Part shown: positions 5,901 to 7,896 of the stretch, one piece after another
Layout: every line of letters begins with the position of its first letter
How positions within the stretch are numbered: position 1 is the stretch's first letter
Assembly (NCBI GenBank): GCA_002469525.1
Contig: DKME01000036.1
Span: forward strand, 1-7,896
From: Actinobacteria bacterium UBA7422
Lineage (GTDB): Bacteria; Actinomycetota; Actinomycetes; S36-B12
Direction of reading: 5' to 3'
Length of the DNA: 7,896 nt
The notes under the pieces: model-generated
What the model saw: the letters and a program-made list of their open reading frames with translations, nothing else
Database searches by the model: none
What the model was told of the DNA's origin: nothing
Made by a program: the position numbers and the translations under genes

Positions 5901-6506
5901 GTGATAAACCCAACGAGCCGTTACATCCTTCCTGAGTTCCGTGAGCGCACCGCAACCGGTGAGCGAGTTCACAACCCCTACACCAAACTCTTTGAAGAGC
6001 GCATTATTTTCCTGGGCGTACAAATCGACGACGCTTCGGCAGACGACGTCATGGCTCAGTTGTTAACCCTGGAGTCAATGGACCCAGACCGTGATATTCA
6101 GATTTATATCAACTCACCGGGTGGTTCCTACACGGCCATGACGGCGATCTACGACACCATGCAATTTGTTAAGCCACAGGTTCAGACCGTATGTCTGGGC
6201 CAAGCGGCTTCTGCAGCGGCGGTGTTGTTGGCCGCCGGAGCACCCGGAAAGCGCTTCGCGCTTCCACATGCCCGAATCTTGATCCACCAGCCGTACACCG
6301 AGGGCGGTGGCCAAGGCTCGGACATTGAGATCCAGGCCAACGAAATCATTCGAATGCGCGAGGAAATGGAAGGCATCCTTGCCAAGCACACCGGCCGTTC
6401 AATTGAGCAGATCGAAAAAGATATTGAACGCGACAAGATCCTCACAGCCGCAATGGCCAAGGATTTCGGTGTGATTGATTCAGTGATTTCCTCTCGCAAG
6501 GGCTAA
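5901..6506 (+). CDS. clpP2: ATP-dependent Clp protease proteolytic subunit ClpP2
   Basis: 201-residue partner ring of ClpP1. The triad is intact: S104 in GQAASAAAVLL, H129 in LIHQPYTEG, D178 in IERDKIL, with the family spacings of 25 and 49. NSPGGSYTAMTAIYDTMQ (71-88) and the N-terminal blocks RYILPEF (7-13) and NPYTKLFEERIIFLGV (25-40) are typical of actinobacterial ClpP2. In the mycobacterial system ClpX docks on the ClpP2 face; that is expected here but inferred. The start is GTG 5901, 2 nt after the clpP1 TGA, with GGGAG at 5889-5893 inside the clpP1 3' end giving a 7-nt spacing. The clpX start lies 118 nt downstream, leaving room for separate control. Confidence 0.96.
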   Translation: MINPTSRYILPEFRERTATGERVHNPYTKLFEERIIFLGVQIDDASADDVMAQLLTLESMDPDRDIQIYINSPGGSYTAMTAIYDTMQFVKPQVQTVCLGQAASAAAVLLAAGAPGKRFALPHARILIHQPYTEGGGQGSDIEIQANEIIRMREEMEGILAKHTGRSIEQIEKDIERDKILTAAMAKDFGVIDSVISSRKG

Positions 6507-6515
6507 CACTTCTCG

Positions 6516-6541
6516 CACAATTGTGAATCTCCCATGATTCA
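6516..6541 (+). repeat. Palindrome and overlapping hairpin after clpP2
   Basis: CACAATTGTG (6516-6525) is a perfect 10-bp palindrome. It overlaps a 6-bp hairpin, TGAATC (6524-6529) / GATTCA (6536-6541), with a 6-nt loop. No T-run follows, so an intrinsic terminator is not supported. It could be a protein-binding site or a processing hairpin before clpX. The rest of the 118-nt gap (to 6624) shows no confident promoter. Confidence 0.3.
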
Positions 6542-6624
6542 TCCTGTGTATATCGCGCGTTAGTAGCCATTTACGGGGTACGGTTGCCGAGTTGTTCATC
6601 GGAAAACTTTGATTAAGGGGCGTT

Positions 6625-7896
6625 GTGGCGCGCATTGGCGAGAGTGGCGATCTGCTCAAGTGTTCTTTCTGTGGAAAGAGTCAGAAGCAGGTCAAGAAGT
6701 TAATCGCCGGCCCCGGCGTCTACATCTGCGACGAGTGCATCGACCTGTGCAACGAGATAATCGAAGAAGAACTCACAGAAGCGAGTACTTCGGATTTTGG
6801 TGAACTCCCCAAGCCACGTGAGATTTATGCATTCCTCGACGAGTACGTGATCGGTCAAGAATCCGCCAAAAAGTCACTCTCAGTAGCTGTTTACAACCAC
6901 TACAAGCGGGTGCAGGCCGGGGAGAACTACAAGAACAAGGACGACGCTGTTGAGTTGGCAAAGTCCAATATTCTGCTGCTGGGTCCAACAGGTTCTGGTA
7001 AGACGCTCCTGGCTCAAACACTTGCGCGTTTGCTCAACGTTCCCTTTGCTATCGCTGATGCCACCGCGTTGACCGAAGCTGGCTACGTCGGTGAAGACGT
7101 TGAGAATATTTTGCTCAAACTGATTCAGGCCGCTGAGTTTGACACCAAGCGCGCCGAGATGGGGATCATTTACATTGACGAGATTGACAAGGTTGCTCGC
7201 AAGAGTGAAAACCCTTCGATCACGCGGGACGTCTCCGGTGAAGGAGTTCAGCAGGCGCTGCTGAAAATCATCGAAGGAACAACCGCCTCTGTGCCACCGC
7301 AGGGAGGTCGCAAGCACCCGCACCAGGAATTCATCACGATTGACACCACCAACGTGCTATTTATCGTTGGAGGCGCATTCGCTGGGTTGGACAAAATTGT
7401 TGAGGCCCGCATGGGCAAGAAGAGTCTTGGATTCACATTCGACATTGTTGAAGGGGAACGCGAAGCCGGAAAAGATATTTCAACTGACGTTTATTCGCAC
7501 GTAATGCCTGAAGACCTGATCAAGTTCGGCATGATCCCAGAGTTTATCGGGCGGCTTCCCGTGTTCACCGCGGTAAACAAGCTTGACCGGGAGGCACTTG
7601 TTGCAGTGTTGACCGAGCCTAAGAACGCCCTTATTAAGCAGTACCAAAAGTTGTTCGAACTCGACAGCATTGAACTCGAGTTTGAGCCTGAAGCGCTCGA
7701 TGAAATCGCCGAGTTGGCGTTATTACGCGGGACTGGTGCACGTGGGCTCAGGGCAATCCTGGAGGAAGTGCTCCTTAACGTGATGTACGACGTTCCCGGC
7801 CGCACCGACCTTGCAAAGGTTGTAATTACCGGTGAAGTGGTGCGCGAACGAGTGAATCCAACACTTGTCCCACGGACTGCACCCAAGCGCGCACCG
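6625..7896 (+). CDS. clpX: ClpX, AAA+ unfoldase of the ClpXP protease (3' end cut by window)
   Basis: Recognises tagged or native substrates, unfolds them with ATP and translocates them into ClpP1P2. 424 codons are present without a stop; the family is about this long, so only a short C-terminal tail is missing. The N-terminal zinc-binding domain has C13, C16, C35 and C38. Walker A GPTGSGKT is at 120-127, pore loop GYVG at 153-156, Walker B IIYIDE at 181-186 and the RKH pore-entry loop at 229-231. The ClpP-docking loop is LGF at 268-270 (IGF in E. coli, LGF in mycobacteria as I recall). The arginine finger is R310 in EFIGRLPVF and sensor-2 is R373 in GARGLR. The start is GTG 6625 with AAGGGG at 6615-6620, 4 nt away. 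It begins with MARIGESGDLLKCSFCG, as in other actinobacterial ClpX. Every functional element expected is intact. Confidence 0.97.
   Translation, partial: MARIGESGDLLKCSFCGKSQKQVKKLIAGPGVYICDECIDLCNEIIEEELTEASTSDFGELPKPREIYAFLDEYVIGQESAKKSLSVAVYNHYKRVQAGENYKNKDDAVELAKSNILLLGPTGSGKTLLAQTLARLLNVPFAIADATALTEAGYVGEDVENILLKLIQAAEFDTKRAEMGIIYIDEIDKVARKSENPSITRDVSGEGVQQALLKIIEGTTASVPPQGGRKHPHQEFITIDTTNVLFIVGGAFAGLDKIVEARMGKKSLGFTFDIVEGEREAGKDISTDVYSHVMPEDLIKFGMIPEFIGRLPVFTAVNKLDREALVAVLTEPKNALIKQYQKLFELDSIELEFEPEALDEIAELALLRGTGARGLRAILEEVLLNVMYDVPGRTDLAKVVITGEVVRERVNPTLVPRTAPKRAP

Noticed and set aside
7491..7886. 131-codon minus-strand open frame opposite clpX
   Set aside because: Shadow of the conserved ClpX C-terminal half; Ser/Arg/Thr-rich with no recognisable motif.
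1..7896. Mobile element, CRISPR array, phage or toxin-antitoxin system
   Set aside because: No transposase, integrase, tandem repeat array, attachment-site duplication next to either tRNA, or toxin-like small gene was seen.

Overview
The window comes from an actinobacterial chromosome of moderate GC (roughly half by eye). The trigger factor, ClpP1, ClpP2 and ClpX proteins are of the actinobacterial type: two tandem ClpP paralogues, each resembling its mycobacterial counterpart, precede clpX. GTG starts are frequent, and TANNNT boxes lie about 6 nt before two start codons, which fits the leaderless mRNAs common in Actinobacteria. I cannot name genus or species. The gene content would suit an environmental, free-living lineage, but that is inference.

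Layout. Positions 1-1277 (minus strand) hold a two-gene redox unit: a Tat-targeted, sulfite-oxidase-fold molybdopterin oxidoreductase followed, with a 4-nt GTGA overlap, by a formate-dehydrogenase-gamma-like cytochrome b that runs off the left edge. Positions 1276-2960 (plus) hold a choloylglycine-hydrolase-family Ntn amidase followed by a DUF1349 protein. The two divergent units share a CATG, so their proposed start codons overlap. Positions 3023-3641 (minus) hold tRNA-Gly(UCC) and a DUF1801 gene. Positions 3695-7896 (plus) hold tRNA-Pro(UGG), tig, clpP1, clpP2 and clpX. clpX has 424 codons in the window and has not reached its stop.

How the parts work together. The right half is a protein-quality-control cluster. 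Trigger factor receives nascent chains at the ribosome. ClpP1 and ClpP2 form the mixed two-ring peptidase, and ClpX unfolds and feeds substrates. All catalytic and nucleotide-binding residues checked are present, so the machine looks functional. In the left half, the molybdoenzyme probably acts outside the membrane and exchanges electrons with the quinone pool through the di-heme cytochrome b. All four histidines expected for two b hemes are visible. The Ntn amidase is probably cytoplasmic and hydrolyses a linear amide of unknown identity.

I found no mobile element, CRISPR array, phage gene or pseudogene. I do not see a clearly new biological system. The points most worth checking are the start-codon-overlapping divergent pair, the pairing of an FdnI-type cytochrome b with a stand-alone sulfite-oxidase-fold enzyme, the overlapping divergent DUF1801/tRNA-Pro promoters, and an inverted repeat upstream of clpP1.
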